This document shows positions 9,334 to 18,270 of a stretch of 64,000 bases of DNA, piece after piece. Under the pieces are notes generated by a model. That model ran no database searches. It was not told the DNA's origin and saw only the letters and a program-made list of their open reading frames with translations. Each line of letters begins with the position of its first letter. Within the stretch, counting starts at the first letter, position 1. Source of the DNA: Bosea vaviloviae. GTDB taxonomy: Bacteria; Pseudomonadota; Alphaproteobacteria; Rhizobiales; Beijerinckiaceae. Location of the stretch: contig NZ_CP017147.1 in the NCBI RefSeq assembly GCF_001741865.1, positions 6,129,001-6,193,000 on the forward strand. The letters are read 5' to 3'. Position numbers and translations under genes: made by a program.

Positions 9334-10914
9334 ATGCTGAATCGTCGCCAATTCCTCGCAGGCACGGCCGCAACGGGCCTCGTCACGCGCCCTGCCCTGG
9401 TGCGGGCAGCGTCAGCGACGACACTGAAATTCATCCCGGTGATCGACCTCGCCTTCACCGACCCGATCTACGCGACCGCCCAGGTCTCCCGCACCCATGG
9501 CTTCATGGTGTTCGACACGCTCTACGGCATGAACACCAGGCTCGAGATCTCGCCGCAGATGGTCGAGGGGCATACGGTCGAGAATGACGGCAAGCTCTGG
9601 AACCTGACCCTGCGCGACGGCCTCGCCTGGCATGACGGCGAAAAGGTCACGGCGCGCGATTGCGTCGCCAGCATCAAGCGCTGGGCCAAGCGGGATGCTG
9701 CCGGCGACGCCCTGATGCAGGCGACGGACGAACTCTCCGCTCCCGACGACAGGACGATCCGCTTCCGCCTCAAGGCACCCTTCCCCTATCTGCCCTATGC
9801 GCTCGGCAAGGTTTCTGCGCCGGTCTGCTTCATGATGCCGGAGCGGCTCGCCAACACCGATCCGTTCAAGCTCATTCCCGAGGTGATCGGCTCGGGCCCC
9901 TTCCGCTACAAGGCCGATGAGCGGGTGCCCGGCGCCCGCAACGTCTATGAGCGGTTCGCCGGCTACAAGCCGCGCGAGGGCGGCACGCCGGACTGGACCT
10001 CGGGCCCCAAGATCGTGAATTTCGACCGCGTGGAATGGACGACCATGCCAGATGCCGCCACCGGCACCTCGGCCGTGCAGGCCGGCGAGCAGGACTGGCA
10101 GGAGGCGATGCCGCACGACCTGCTGCCCATCGTCGCCGGCAGCAAATCCGTCCGCACCGCCGTGCTCGATCCGCTCGGCTTCACCTGCCAGATGCGGGTC
10201 AACCACCTGCAGCCGCCCTTCGACAATCCGGCGATCCGCCGCGCTCTGCTCGGCGCGATCGACCAGGAGGCCTTCATGATCGCGGTCGCGGGCGACGATC
10301 CCGCCTTCCGCCACAGCCCGCTCGGCTATTTCACGCCGGGCACGCCGATGGGCAGCGAGGCCGGGCTCGATGTCTTCCGCGGGCCACGCGACTACGACAA
10401 GGTCAAGCGCGACCTCAAGACGGCGGGCTATGCCGGGGAGAAGGTCGTTCTGCTGGTGCCGGCCGATTCGCTGGCGCAGAAGCCGCTCGGCGACATCGCG
10501 GCCGATGTGATGAAACAGGCCGGCATGAATGTCGAATACACCGCGCTCGATTTCGGCTCGGTGCTCAAGCGCCGCGTCAACAAGGGCCCGGCCGATCAGG
10601 GCGGGTGGAACGCTTTCGTGGGCAACTGGCAAGGCATGGACTGGCTCAACCCGCTGGTCCACTCGACCTTGCGCGGCGACGGCGCCTTCCCCGGCTGGGT
10701 CTCCAGTCCGAAGATCGAAGCGCTGCGCACGCGATGGCTTTCGACCGGCGACGATGCCGGGCAGAAGCGCATCTGCGACGAAATCCAGAAGACCGCCTTC
10801 GACGAGGTGCCCTATTACCCGATCGGCCAGTACAAGCAGCCAACCCTCTTCCGCACCGACCTCAGCGGCATCATGAACGGCACCGCCGTGTTCTGGAATG
10901 TGAAGCGGAGCTAA
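9334..10914 (+). CDS. Peptide-type ABC substrate-binding protein (family 5), TAT-exported
   Basis: This periplasmic solute-binding protein has 526 residues, the usual length for the DppA/OppA class. A twin-arginine leader (NRRQFL) is followed by a short hydrophobic stretch ending in VRAAS. The mature domain has the typical features TLYGMNTRLEISPQMV and LNPLVHST. No permease or ATPase gene is adjacent. The truncated tandem ATPase at the window start is the nearest candidate partner. The gene precedes an amidohydrolase, suggesting it binds that enzyme's substrate. Confidence 0.88.
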   Translation: MLNRRQFLAGTAATGLVTRPALVRAASATTLKFIPVIDLAFTDPIYATAQVSRTHGFMVFDTLYGMNTRLEISPQMVEGHTVENDGKLWNLTLRDGLAWHDGEKVTARDCVASIKRWAKRDAAGDALMQATDELSAPDDRTIRFRLKAPFPYLPYALGKVSAPVCFMMPERLANTDPFKLIPEVIGSGPFRYKADERVPGARNVYERFAGYKPREGGTPDWTSGPKIVNFDRVEWTTMPDAATGTSAVQAGEQDWQEAMPHDLLPIVAGSKSVRTAVLDPLGFTCQMRVNHLQPPFDNPAIRRALLGAIDQEAFMIAVAGDDPAFRHSPLGYFTPGTPMGSEAGLDVFRGPRDYDKVKRDLKTAGYAGEKVVLLVPADSLAQKPLGDIAADVMKQAGMNVEYTALDFGSVLKRRVNKGPADQGGWNAFVGNWQGMDWLNPLVHSTLRGDGAFPGWVSSPKIEALRTRWLSTGDDAGQKRICDEIQKTAFDEVPYYPIGQYKQPTLFRTDLSGIMNGTAVFWNVKRS

Positions 10915-10940
10915 GAGGCCGGCCTGATGGGGTGTGCGCG

Positions 10941-12335
10941 ATGAACCTGCTGATCACGGACACGACCATCGTCGCCTGCGACGAGGAACGGCGCATCATC
11001 GAGCGCGGCGCGATCGCCATCATCGGCGGCCACATCGCCGCGATCGGCGAGACTGCCGCACTGGAGCAGGTCTATCCGGATTGCGAGCGCATCTCCGGGC
11101 GTGGGCTTGCCGTGCTGCCGGGCTTCATCAACGCCCATACCCACACCGTCCTGACCGCGCTGCGCGGCACGGTCGAGGATTGGGATGGCGAGATCATCTA
11201 CCGCTACATGTCGCCGGTCTCCTATACGATGAGCGACCATGAGCGGGCGGTGATGGCCTCGCTCGGCTGCCTGGAGGCGATCCGCAGCGGAGCGACGACC
11301 CTGGTCGATCCGTTCCGGCATGTTCCCTCCTATGCCGGTGCGATGGCCGATACCGGCTTGAGGCTCTGGCTGTCGGAAAGCTGCGCCGATATCGACACGC
11401 GAAAAATCCGCTTCGGCGAATACGGCGTCGACGAGGCCTTCGGGCAGGGCTTCCTCGACCGCACGCAGATGCTGATCGAGGACTGGAACGGCGCCCGCAA
11501 CGGCCGCATCAACTGCCAGGTCGCGGCCCATGCCCCCGACAACTGCTCGCCCGCCATGCTGCGCAAGCTCAAGGACCTGGCCGAGCAGCACGGCCTCACG
11601 CGCACCTGCCATCTGGCGCAGAGCCCGGGCGAGATCGCAGCCGTCAGGGCCGCCCATGGCCTGACGCCTGCCGGCTATCTCGACCGCGAGGGCTTCCTCG
11701 GCCCGGACCTGACCTGCGCCCACTGGACCTATTGCACGCCCGCCGACATCGCGCTGCTCGCCGAGCGCGGCGTGCAGATGGCCCACAACCCGGCCAACTC
11801 CTCGCGCAAGGGCCCGCACACCGTCGCCATCGGCCTGATCCGCGACGCCGGCGTCAACATCGCGCTCGGCACCGACAACATGACCGAGGACCTGTTCCAC
11901 GCCCTCAAGATCGGCCTGATCCTGCATCGCGGCGGGCGCGGCCGCGACACCGAAGGCGGCCTCGATCCCCAGCCGCAGGACATGCTCGACATGATCACGC
12001 GCAACGGCGCCCGCTCGGTCGGCGCACAGGACCAGATCGGTTCGCTGGAAGCCGGCAAGAAGGCCGATCTCACCATCATCGACCTCAACCAGCCGGTGAT
12101 GCGTCCCCTGATCCGCCTGGTCTCCAATCTCGTGCATTACGGCCATCCCGGCATCGTCCACTCCGTCATCGTCGACGGCGAATTCGTGATGCGCGACCGC
12201 AAGGTGCTGACGATCGACGAACAGGCCTTGCTCGACGAAGCCCAGGCCGTCACCCAGCGCGTCTGGGAGCGGATGATCGCCAACAATCCCGACATCGCGC
12301 CACCGCAAGGCGAATTGCGCTGGCTCGACGCGTGA
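10941..12335 (+). CDS. Amidohydrolase family protein (AtzA/TrzN-like subgroup)
   Basis: This 464-residue cytoplasmic hydrolase shows the metal motif AHTHT in GFINAHTHTVL, further His residues in RTCHLAQSPGE and QMAHNPANSS, and the Asp in LGTDNMTED. This pattern matches the subgroup that includes S-adenosylhomocysteine/guanine deaminases and chlorohydrolases. The start at 10941 follows the binding-protein stop by 26 bp. A longer frame through the preceding gene is rejected. It belongs to a run of C-N hydrolases with the M20 enzyme and hydantoinase downstream. Confidence 0.85.
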   Translation: MNLLITDTTIVACDEERRIIERGAIAIIGGHIAAIGETAALEQVYPDCERISGRGLAVLPGFINAHTHTVLTALRGTVEDWDGEIIYRYMSPVSYTMSDHERAVMASLGCLEAIRSGATTLVDPFRHVPSYAGAMADTGLRLWLSESCADIDTRKIRFGEYGVDEAFGQGFLDRTQMLIEDWNGARNGRINCQVAAHAPDNCSPAMLRKLKDLAEQHGLTRTCHLAQSPGEIAAVRAAHGLTPAGYLDREGFLGPDLTCAHWTYCTPADIALLAERGVQMAHNPANSSRKGPHTVAIGLIRDAGVNIALGTDNMTEDLFHALKIGLILHRGGRGRDTEGGLDPQPQDMLDMITRNGARSVGAQDQIGSLEAGKKADLTIIDLNQPVMRPLIRLVSNLVHYGHPGIVHSVIVDGEFVMRDRKVLTIDEQALLDEAQAVTQRVWERMIANNPDIAPPQGELRWLDA

Positions 12336-12352
12336 GCGACATCCCTCACCGC

Positions 12353-12384
12353 CAAACACGATCAGGCCCAAACACGACCAGGCC
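12353..12384 (+). repeat. 16-bp tandem repeat, two units
   Basis: Two adjacent units, CAAACACGATCAGGCC and CAAACACGACCAGGCC, differ at one position and lie in the spacer before the M20 hydrolase. It is probably a replication-slippage duplication. Confidence 0.7.
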
Positions 12385-12395
12385 CAAGCCGGACA

Positions 12396-13688
12396 ATGCC
12401 CATGAAGCCCATCTCTCCCGAAGCCATCAGGACAGCGATCGCGGCCCAGCGCCCGGTCGTCGAAAGCCTGTTCGACCGCTTGGCCGAAGGCAGCCGGGCT
12501 GAGCCCGGCATCATGCGCGACACCTATGGCGCGGGCGAGAATTTCGCCCATGAGCTCATCGCCAAGCATGGCGCGAATGAAGGGCTGCAGATCCATCGTG
12601 ACGCTGCCGCCAACACCTATCTGACCTGGCCGGGCAGCGAGCAGGGCGCGCCGTGCATCCTGCTCGGCTCGCATCTCGACAGCGTGCCCCATGGCGGCAA
12701 TTTCGACGGCGCGGCCGGTGTCGTGGCGGGGCTGACGGTCATCGCCGCCTTGAAGGCGCTGGGGCTGCGCCCGCGTTGCGACATCACCGTGATGGGCGTG
12801 CGCGCCGAGGAGAGCGTCTGGTTCGAGGTCTCCTATATCGGCAGCCGCTCGGCGCTGGGCACGCTGCCCAATGGCGCCCTCGAGGCGAAGCGGATCGACA
12901 CCGGGCGCGATCTCGCCAGCCACATCGCCGCATGCGGCGGCGATGTCGAGGCGCTCCGGCAAGGCCGCCGGGAGCTCGATCCCGCAACGATCCGCGCCTT
13001 CCTCGAAGTCCATATCGAGCAGGCTCCAAGCCTGGTCGAGGCCGGCCTGCCGCTCGCCATCTGCAGCGGTATTCCCGGCAATTTCCGCTATCCCAACGCG
13101 CGCATCGATGGACGCCACGACCATGTCGGCACGCCGCGCCGCTTCCGCCGCGACGCCGCCATGGCCGGCGCGGAACTGGCGATGGCGCTGGACCGGCTCT
13201 GGGCGGAACAGGACGCCGCCGGCATCCCGCTCGCCATCACCTTCGGCCGCTTCCACACCGACCCCGCCATGCATGGTTTGACCACGGTGCCCGGCGCCTT
13301 CGATTTCAGCCTCGATGTGCGCGCCTATGACCCGGCCGTGCTGTCGCTGCTCGAGGCGCGCATGCTGGCGATCATCAGCGAGATCGAGGCCCGGCGTCAT
13401 GTGAGCTTCGCCCTGGGCCCGCGCGCCTCCGCCAGCGTCGGCATGGTCGACCCCGCAATCGCAGCCCAGCTCCAGGCGGCGGCGCAGAGCCTCGGCCTGC
13501 CCGGCACGATGATGGGAAGCCCCGCCTCTCACGATGCGGCGGCTTTCGCGGCAGCAGGCGTCCCCGTCGGCATGATTTTCGTGCGCAACGAAAACGGCAG
13601 CCACAACCCGCATGAGGAGATGGAGATCGACGATTTCCTCGACGCCTGCGCCCTGCTGACGAGCTGGGTCGCGGATCAGGCCGCCTGA
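12396..13688 (+). CDS. M20-family N-carbamoyl-L-amino acid hydrolase / allantoate amidohydrolase-like
   Basis: This 430-residue dinuclear metal amidohydrolase is of the type that removes the carbamoyl group from N-carbamoyl amino acids, beta-ureidopropionate or allantoate. Visible motifs are GSHLDSVPHGGNFDGA (metal His and Asp), RAEES (catalytic Glu pair), EVHIEQAPSL and a C-terminal GSHNPHEEM with the last metal His. A second ATG at 12402 is an alternative start. It sits directly before a hydantoinase, the classical pairing in hydantoin and pyrimidine degradation: ring opening, then decarbamoylation. Confidence 0.85.
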   Translation: MPMKPISPEAIRTAIAAQRPVVESLFDRLAEGSRAEPGIMRDTYGAGENFAHELIAKHGANEGLQIHRDAAANTYLTWPGSEQGAPCILLGSHLDSVPHGGNFDGAAGVVAGLTVIAALKALGLRPRCDITVMGVRAEESVWFEVSYIGSRSALGTLPNGALEAKRIDTGRDLASHIAACGGDVEALRQGRRELDPATIRAFLEVHIEQAPSLVEAGLPLAICSGIPGNFRYPNARIDGRHDHVGTPRRFRRDAAMAGAELAMALDRLWAEQDAAGIPLAITFGRFHTDPAMHGLTTVPGAFDFSLDVRAYDPAVLSLLEARMLAIISEIEARRHVSFALGPRASASVGMVDPAIAAQLQAAAQSLGLPGTMMGSPASHDAAAFAAAGVPVGMIFVRNENGSHNPHEEMEIDDFLDACALLTSWVADQAA

Positions 13689-13931
13689 AGACAGGCGCGG
13701 CGCCGGCTAGACCAGGGCGGTATCGGCCAGAACTAGACGGGTCGCAGCGCTGCGCCGAATGACGTGCCAATCAGGGCAAAGCTGCGAACACAAGCACCGG
13801 CCGGCGAAGCCTACAGAAAACAAGACCAGGCGAGCAGATCATTCATTGCAGCCCATGTGGCCGCTTGCGATGACGCCTTCCGGCCTTGTCAAAAGGCGGC
13901 AGAGGGCAGAATGCAACCTTCCTTTTGCGTG

Positions 13932-13945
13932 CAGTTTGTATACAA
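13932..13945. promoter_or_regulatory. GntR-type operator candidate (TTGTATACAA)
   Basis: TTGTATACAA (13936-13945) is a perfect 10-bp palindrome 32 bp before the hydantoinase start. The 13 bases CAGTTTGTATACA recur exactly at 19152-19164, between the divergent amino acid ABC and dehydrogenase operons. TGTnnACA-type palindromes are typical of GntR/FCD regulators, and one is encoded immediately downstream (15408). Confidence 0.65.
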
Positions 13946-13977
13946 TTCCACTCTCGGCAAGTGGGAATGAAACGAGC

Positions 13978-15411
13978 ATGGCAAGTTACGACACCATCAT
14001 CCGCGGCGGCACGGTGATCACGGCGGCGGACCGCATCATGTGCGATGTCGGCATTCGGGACGGACGGGTCGTGGCGTTGGGCGAGAGCCTTGGCGAGGCC
14101 AGGCAGGTGATCGACGCCACAGGCAAGCTCGTGCTGCCGGGCGGGATCGATGCGCATGTCCATATCGCGCAACCCTCCGGCGAAGGCATCGTGATGGCCG
14201 ATGATTTCGAGAGCGGCACGCGCTCCGCGGCGCTGGGCGGCACCACCACCATCATGCCCTTCGCCTTGCAGGAGAAGGGCTGCTCCATGCGCGAGACGCT
14301 GAAGGCCTATCATGCCAAGGCCGATGGCGAATGCCATGTCGATGTCAGCTTCCACATGATCATCTCCGATCCGAGCGAGCAGCTTCTCGGCCAGGAGCTG
14401 CCGGCGCTGGTCGAGGATGGCTACACCTCGTTCAAGATCTTCATGACCTATGAAGGGCTTGCCCTGAACGATCGCCAGATTCTCGACGTCATGTCGGTCG
14501 CACGCGAGACCGGCGCGCTCGTCATGGTCCATGCCGAGAATTACGACGCCATTCGCTTCATGACCGAACAGCTCGAGCGTGGCGGGCGGATTGCGCCGAA
14601 GTACCACGCGACGTCGCGCCCCATCGCGGTCGAGCGCGAGGCGACGCATCGCGCGATCTCGCTTGCCGAACTCGTCGACGTGCCGGTGATGATCGTGCAT
14701 GTCTCGAACCGCGAGGCGATGGAGCAGATCCGCTGGGCCAAGGACAAGGGCCTGACCGTGCTCGGCGAGACCTGCACGCAGTATCTCGTCCTCACCGAGA
14801 AGGATCTCGACGGGCTCGGCATGGAGGGCGCGAAATATGTCTGCTCGCCGCCACCGCGCGATACCGCCAGCCAGGACGCGTGCTGGGAGGGCCTGCGCAA
14901 CGGCGCCTTCACGATCTTCTCCTCCGATCACTGCCCGTTCCGCTATGACGATCCGCAAGGCAAGCTCACGCCCAAGGGCAAGACGAGCTTCCGCTGGGTG
15001 CCGAACGGCATTCCGGGCGTCGGCGCGCGGTTGCCGATCCTGTTTTCAGAAGGTGTCTCGAAGGGGCGGATCGATCTCGAGACCTTTGTCGCGGTCACGG
15101 CGGCCAATCCTGCAAAGACCTATGGGCTCTATCCCCGCAAGGGCACGATTGCGGTCGGCGCCGATGCCGATATCGCGATCTGGGATCCCGGGAAGCGCGT
15201 CACGCTGACCCATGACCTGATCCAGGATGGCGCCGATTATACGCCCTATGAAGGACGCGAGATCATCGGCTGGCCGGTTCTCACCATGGTCCGTGGCCGC
15301 GTCGTGGTCGAGGACGGCGCTCTCATCGGCCGGAAGGGGCATGGCATTCACCTGTCACGCGCACGCTCACCCTATGCGAAGCGTGGTTTCGAGGGCCGGG
15401 CCCAACCATGA
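13978..15411 (+). CDS. Dihydropyrimidinase / hydantoinase (D-hydantoinase family)
   Basis: This 477-residue cyclic amidohydrolase opens dihydropyrimidine, hydantoin or related cyclic imide rings to N-carbamoyl products. Metal motif HVH is in GGIDAHVHIAQPSG, the carboxylated Lys in SFKIFMTYEG, His in VHAEN and VHVSN, and Asp in SSDHCPF. The start at 13978 lies just after the TTGTATACAA operator. Upstream in-frame codons would run through the operator and are rejected. Its stop overlaps the GntR gene (ATGA), so the regulator is probably co-transcribed. With the M20 enzyme it forms a two-step ureide hydrolysis pair. Confidence 0.88.
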   Translation: MASYDTIIRGGTVITAADRIMCDVGIRDGRVVALGESLGEARQVIDATGKLVLPGGIDAHVHIAQPSGEGIVMADDFESGTRSAALGGTTTIMPFALQEKGCSMRETLKAYHAKADGECHVDVSFHMIISDPSEQLLGQELPALVEDGYTSFKIFMTYEGLALNDRQILDVMSVARETGALVMVHAENYDAIRFMTEQLERGGRIAPKYHATSRPIAVEREATHRAISLAELVDVPVMIVHVSNREAMEQIRWAKDKGLTVLGETCTQYLVLTEKDLDGLGMEGAKYVCSPPPRDTASQDACWEGLRNGAFTIFSSDHCPFRYDDPQGKLTPKGKTSFRWVPNGIPGVGARLPILFSEGVSKGRIDLETFVAVTAANPAKTYGLYPRKGTIAVGADADIAIWDPGKRVTLTHDLIQDGADYTPYEGREIIGWPVLTMVRGRVVVEDGALIGRKGHGIHLSRARSPYAKRGFEGRAQP

Positions 15412-16085
15412 ATGACGTCGATCAAGCGGAGGCCGGGGAGACGGAAATCGTCCGGGCCGGCGGCTTCAATTTGTCGAACCTCGCCTATAACGCGATTTCG
15501 GAGATGATCCGCCGACGCCATCTGCGCGGCGGCGAGATGATCGTCGAGGCGCGCCTAGCCGACAGCCTCGGCATCTCGCGCACCCCCTTGCGCGAGGCTT
15601 TGCAGCGGCTGGAAGGCGAAGGGCTCGTCATCAAGGGAACCGGGCGTTCCTATCTGGTGCGCAATGTCGATCTCGGCGAATATCTGCAGAGCCTGAAATG
15701 CCGGGAGTTTCTCGAGCCGGAGGCGGCGTCGCTGGCGGCCGGCCGGATTCCGGCGGGCGAGATGGTCAAGGTCAAGCTGGAGATCAATCAGCTCCGGACG
15801 ACGGTGCCCTATCATACCGATGCGCATTGGGCGTCCGATGATAATCTGCACGAGCTGTTTGCCCGCCACTGCGGCAATGACGTGCTCGCCGAGCTGATCC
15901 GGAAGCTACGGGTCACGACGCGGCTGTTCGAGATCGCGCGCCTGGCCGATCGGCTCGAACCGGATTCGGCCGAACACCTGGAGATCGTCGAGGCGCTGGA
16001 GCGCGAGGATTCCAAGGCCTCGCGCCGTGCGGTGCAGAACCATATCCGCAGCCTCGGCAAGTCGGCGCTCAACAACGTCCGCTGA
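15408..16085 (+). CDS. GntR-family (FCD domain) transcriptional regulator
   Basis: This 225-residue regulator has an N-terminal winged HTH (ADSLGISRTPLREALQRLE near residues 49-67) and a C-terminal all-helical FCD effector domain with the metal-type residues in DDNLHE, EHLEIVEALE and QNHIRSLG. It is translationally coupled to the hydantoinase. It is the best candidate to bind the TGTATACA sites at 13936 and 19156. FCD regulators usually respond to organic acids or amino acids, so the effector may be a pathway product. Confidence 0.9.
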   Translation: MNDVDQAEAGETEIVRAGGFNLSNLAYNAISEMIRRRHLRGGEMIVEARLADSLGISRTPLREALQRLEGEGLVIKGTGRSYLVRNVDLGEYLQSLKCREFLEPEAASLAAGRIPAGEMVKVKLEINQLRTTVPYHTDAHWASDDNLHELFARHCGNDVLAELIRKLRVTTRLFEIARLADRLEPDSAEHLEIVEALEREDSKASRRAVQNHIRSLGKSALNNVR

Positions 16086-16128
16086 GTCTGCGCCCGCGCC
16101 GAACGCGGGTAAGGGTGCGGCCGGTGGC

Positions 16129-16866
16129 CTAGTGACGCAGGATCTTCGAGACGAAATCGCGCGTGCGCTGATGTTGCGGCGCGTCGAATATCTGCGCAGG
16201 CGAGCCGGTCTCGACGACGCGGCCATCGGCCATGAAGACGACCTTCGAGGCGACTTCGCGGATGAAGGCCATTTCATGGGAGACGATCAGCATGGTCATG
16301 CCCTCCCGCGCCAGCACCCGGATCGTGTCCAGGACTTCCGAGACCAGCTCCGGATCGAGTGCCGCCGTCACCTCGTCGAGCAGCAGGATCTCCGGTTTCA
16401 GCGCCAGCGCGCGGGCGATGGCGACACGCTGCTGCTGGCCGCCCGACAATTCGTCGGGATAGCGCGCGAGCTTGTCGCCCAGGCCGACCTTGGTCAGCAA
16501 TGCCCTGGCCTCCGCCTCGACCTCGGCGCGCGGCCGCTTCTTGATCTTCACCGGTGCGATGGTGACGTTTTCCAGAACCGTCATGTTCTGGAAGAGGTTG
16601 TATTGCTGGAACACGATGGCGATGCGGTCGCGGAGGCGGCGCAGCGCCGCCTGATCGGCGTGGTTCACAGGCTCGTCGTCGAGCTTGACGGTGCCACCCG
16701 ACGGCGGCAACAGCCCCATCAGCACGCGCAGGATCGTGCTCTTGCCGGAGCCTGACGGCCCGATCAGCCCGATGATGTCGCCCCGGCCGACCGTGAGATC
16801 GATGCCGGAGAGCACGGGCAATTTGCCGTAATGGGCGTCAAGCCCCGCGATGTCGAGGTGATGCAA
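16129..16866 (-). CDS. Polar amino acid ABC transporter ATPase (GlnQ-like)
   Basis: This 245-residue ATPase shows Walker A GPSGSGKST, signature LSGGQQQRV, Walker B ILLLDEVTAALDP and switch His in IVSHEMAF. It apparently starts with TTG at 16866, 7 bases after a good Shine-Dalgarno (GGAGG) inside the preceding permease gene, giving a 29-bp overlap. No in-frame ATG lies close by. It is the last gene of the minus-strand operon binding protein, permease, permease, ATPase. It converges on the GntR gene, with a small CCCGCG/CGCGGG hairpin (16093-16109) between them. Confidence 0.9.
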   Translation of the reverse strand: MHHLDIAGLDAHYGKLPVLSGIDLTVGRGDIIGLIGPSGSGKSTILRVLMGLLPPSGGTVKLDDEPVNHADQAALRRLRDRIAIVFQQYNLFQNMTVLENVTIAPVKIKKRPRAEVEAEARALLTKVGLGDKLARYPDELSGGQQQRVAIARALALKPEILLLDEVTAALDPELVSEVLDTIRVLAREGMTMLIVSHEMAFIREVASKVVFMADGRVVETGSPAQIFDAPQHQRTRDFVSKILRH

Positions 16867-17533
16867 GTCTGGCCTCCAGCCTGGCGCCGAACCGTGCCAG
16901 CGGATAGGAAATTGCGAAATAGACGATGAGGATCGCGCCGAAGCTGAGCGCGGCCGAAAAGCCTTTGTTGTTGAGGACCTTGCCGACGAAGGTGAGCTCC
17001 ACCACGCCGATCTGCGAGGCCAGCGCCGTGTCCTTGATGAACATCACGAAGAAGCCGAAGGCGGGCGGCAGGATGAGGCGCCAGGCCTGCGGCAGCGCCA
17101 CATAGCGGATGGTTTCGGTCAGGCTGAAATTCATCGCCGCCGCCGCCTCCCATTGATTGCGATGGACCGCATTCAAGCCGCCGCGAACGATCTCGCCCAG
17201 GAAGGCGCCGGCGATCAATGTCACGGTCACTGCCGCGACGACGAAGAGCGGCACATCGGCTCCGGTCGCCTGGAAGGCAAAGAAGCACAGCATCAGCGTG
17301 ACCAGGAAGGGCACGCGTCGGAACAGCTCGGTGAAGCCGATGGCAAGCAGGCGCAGCGGCAGCAGAGCCGGGCCATGGGTCAGGCGCGTCACCGCCAAAG
17401 CGAGCCCGAGCAGCGAGCCGACGACACAGCCGAGCACTGAGAGGGCAAGCGTCGTCAGGGCCGCCTTGGCGATGAAGACGAGGTTGTAATAGGTCGCGAA
17501 GCGCGGCCACTCCTCGATGATCTGCGACAGCAT
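16838..17533 (-). CDS. Polar amino acid ABC transporter permease
   Basis: This 231-residue HisM/GlnP-type inner-membrane permease has about five hydrophobic segments (for example TTLALSVLGCVVGSLLGLAL). The N-terminal half carries the usual ELFRRVPFLVTLML element, and the cytoplasmic loop GEIVRGGLNAVHRNQWEAA contacts the ATPase. Its ATG overlaps the stop of the upstream permease (TGATG), consistent with a heterodimeric pair. Confidence 0.88.
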   Translation of the reverse strand: MLSQIIEEWPRFATYYNLVFIAKAALTTLALSVLGCVVGSLLGLALAVTRLTHGPALLPLRLLAIGFTELFRRVPFLVTLMLCFFAFQATGADVPLFVVAAVTVTLIAGAFLGEIVRGGLNAVHRNQWEAAAAMNFSLTETIRYVALPQAWRLILPPAFGFFVMFIKDTALASQIGVVELTFVGKVLNNKGFSAALSFGAILIVYFAISYPLARFGARLEARLASPRHRGA

Positions 17534-18207
17534 CAGATCAGCCCCGTGCGAGCCCGGAAGACATAACGGCCGATGGCGGCAAGCAGCACGGAAGCTGCAA
17601 GCGTCAGCGCGACATAAAACAGCGCCGTGACCGAGAAGATCTCGATCGACCGGAAAGTCAGCGAATTGATGTTGAAGGCCTGGCCGGTCAATTCCTCGAC
17701 GCCGAAGACGGCTGCCATCGAGGTGCCCAGCGTCATGATGATGAAGTGGTTCGACAGCGGCGGAAACAAGACGCGCGCCATATGCGGCAGGATCACATAG
17801 CGAATTTGCTGGAGCCTGGAGAAACCGAGCACCTCGGCCGCCTCCATCTCGGAGACGCGCCGGCTCTCGAAGCCCGCACGCTGGATTTCGGTGAGATAGG
17901 CTCCGGCATTCAGCGTCATGCCGATGAGCACGGCTGCGAAGGAGGACAGCAGCACGCCCGTGTCAGGCAGCGCGAAATAGAGGAAGTAGATCTGCACGAG
18001 CTGCGGGGTGTTGGTGAAGAACACGACATAGACGTTGACGATGCGGGTGAGCCATCGCGGCCCGAAGGATTTCACCGCCGCGCAGGCCGTCCCGATCGCG
18101 AGCCCGCCGCAGAAGGCGAGGACCGCGATCTGCAACGCGATCCACGCCCCGTCGAAGAGGCGCGGAAGGTAAGGCCAGATCTGGCCGTATTGCAGCGTGT
18201 AGCTCAT
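17533..18207 (-). CDS. Polar amino acid ABC transporter permease
   Basis: This 224-residue first permease is placed to start at 18207 (MSYTLQYGQIWPYLPRL). The open frame extends to 18270 through a hairpin-containing spacer with no homology-like sequence. The family motif VFFTNTPQLVQIYFLYF and the loop TEIQRAGFESRRVSEMEAA are present. It forms the transmembrane pore with the next permease. It lies 63 bp downstream of the binding-protein gene. Confidence 0.88.
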   Translation of the reverse strand: MSYTLQYGQIWPYLPRLFDGAWIALQIAVLAFCGGLAIGTACAAVKSFGPRWLTRIVNVYVVFFTNTPQLVQIYFLYFALPDTGVLLSSFAAVLIGMTLNAGAYLTEIQRAGFESRRVSEMEAAEVLGFSRLQQIRYVILPHMARVLFPPLSNHFIIMTLGTSMAAVFGVEELTGQAFNINSLTFRSIEIFSVTALFYVALTLAASVLLAAIGRYVFRARTGLI

Positions 18208-18225
18208 TGCGCTCCGAATGGCTGA

Positions 18226-18254
18226 TCCGGCCGGGACGCAGGATCCCGGCCGGA
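18226..18254 (-). other. Intercistronic stem-loop after the binding-protein gene
   Basis: A perfect 11-bp inverted repeat (TCCGGCCGGGA, 7-base loop, TCCCGGCCGGA) lies between the binding-protein and permease genes. Such hairpins often stabilise the upstream message or partly terminate transcription, so the receptor is made in excess over the membrane parts. No U tract follows. Confidence 0.6.
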
Positions 18255-18270
18255 CAGGCCTTGTCCGCAA

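Noticed and set aside
10911..13613. 900-residue open frame on the minus strand
   Set aside because: Shadow of high-GC genes on the plus strand (amidohydrolase and M20 hydrolase). Its composition is Arg/His/Gly-rich without domains.
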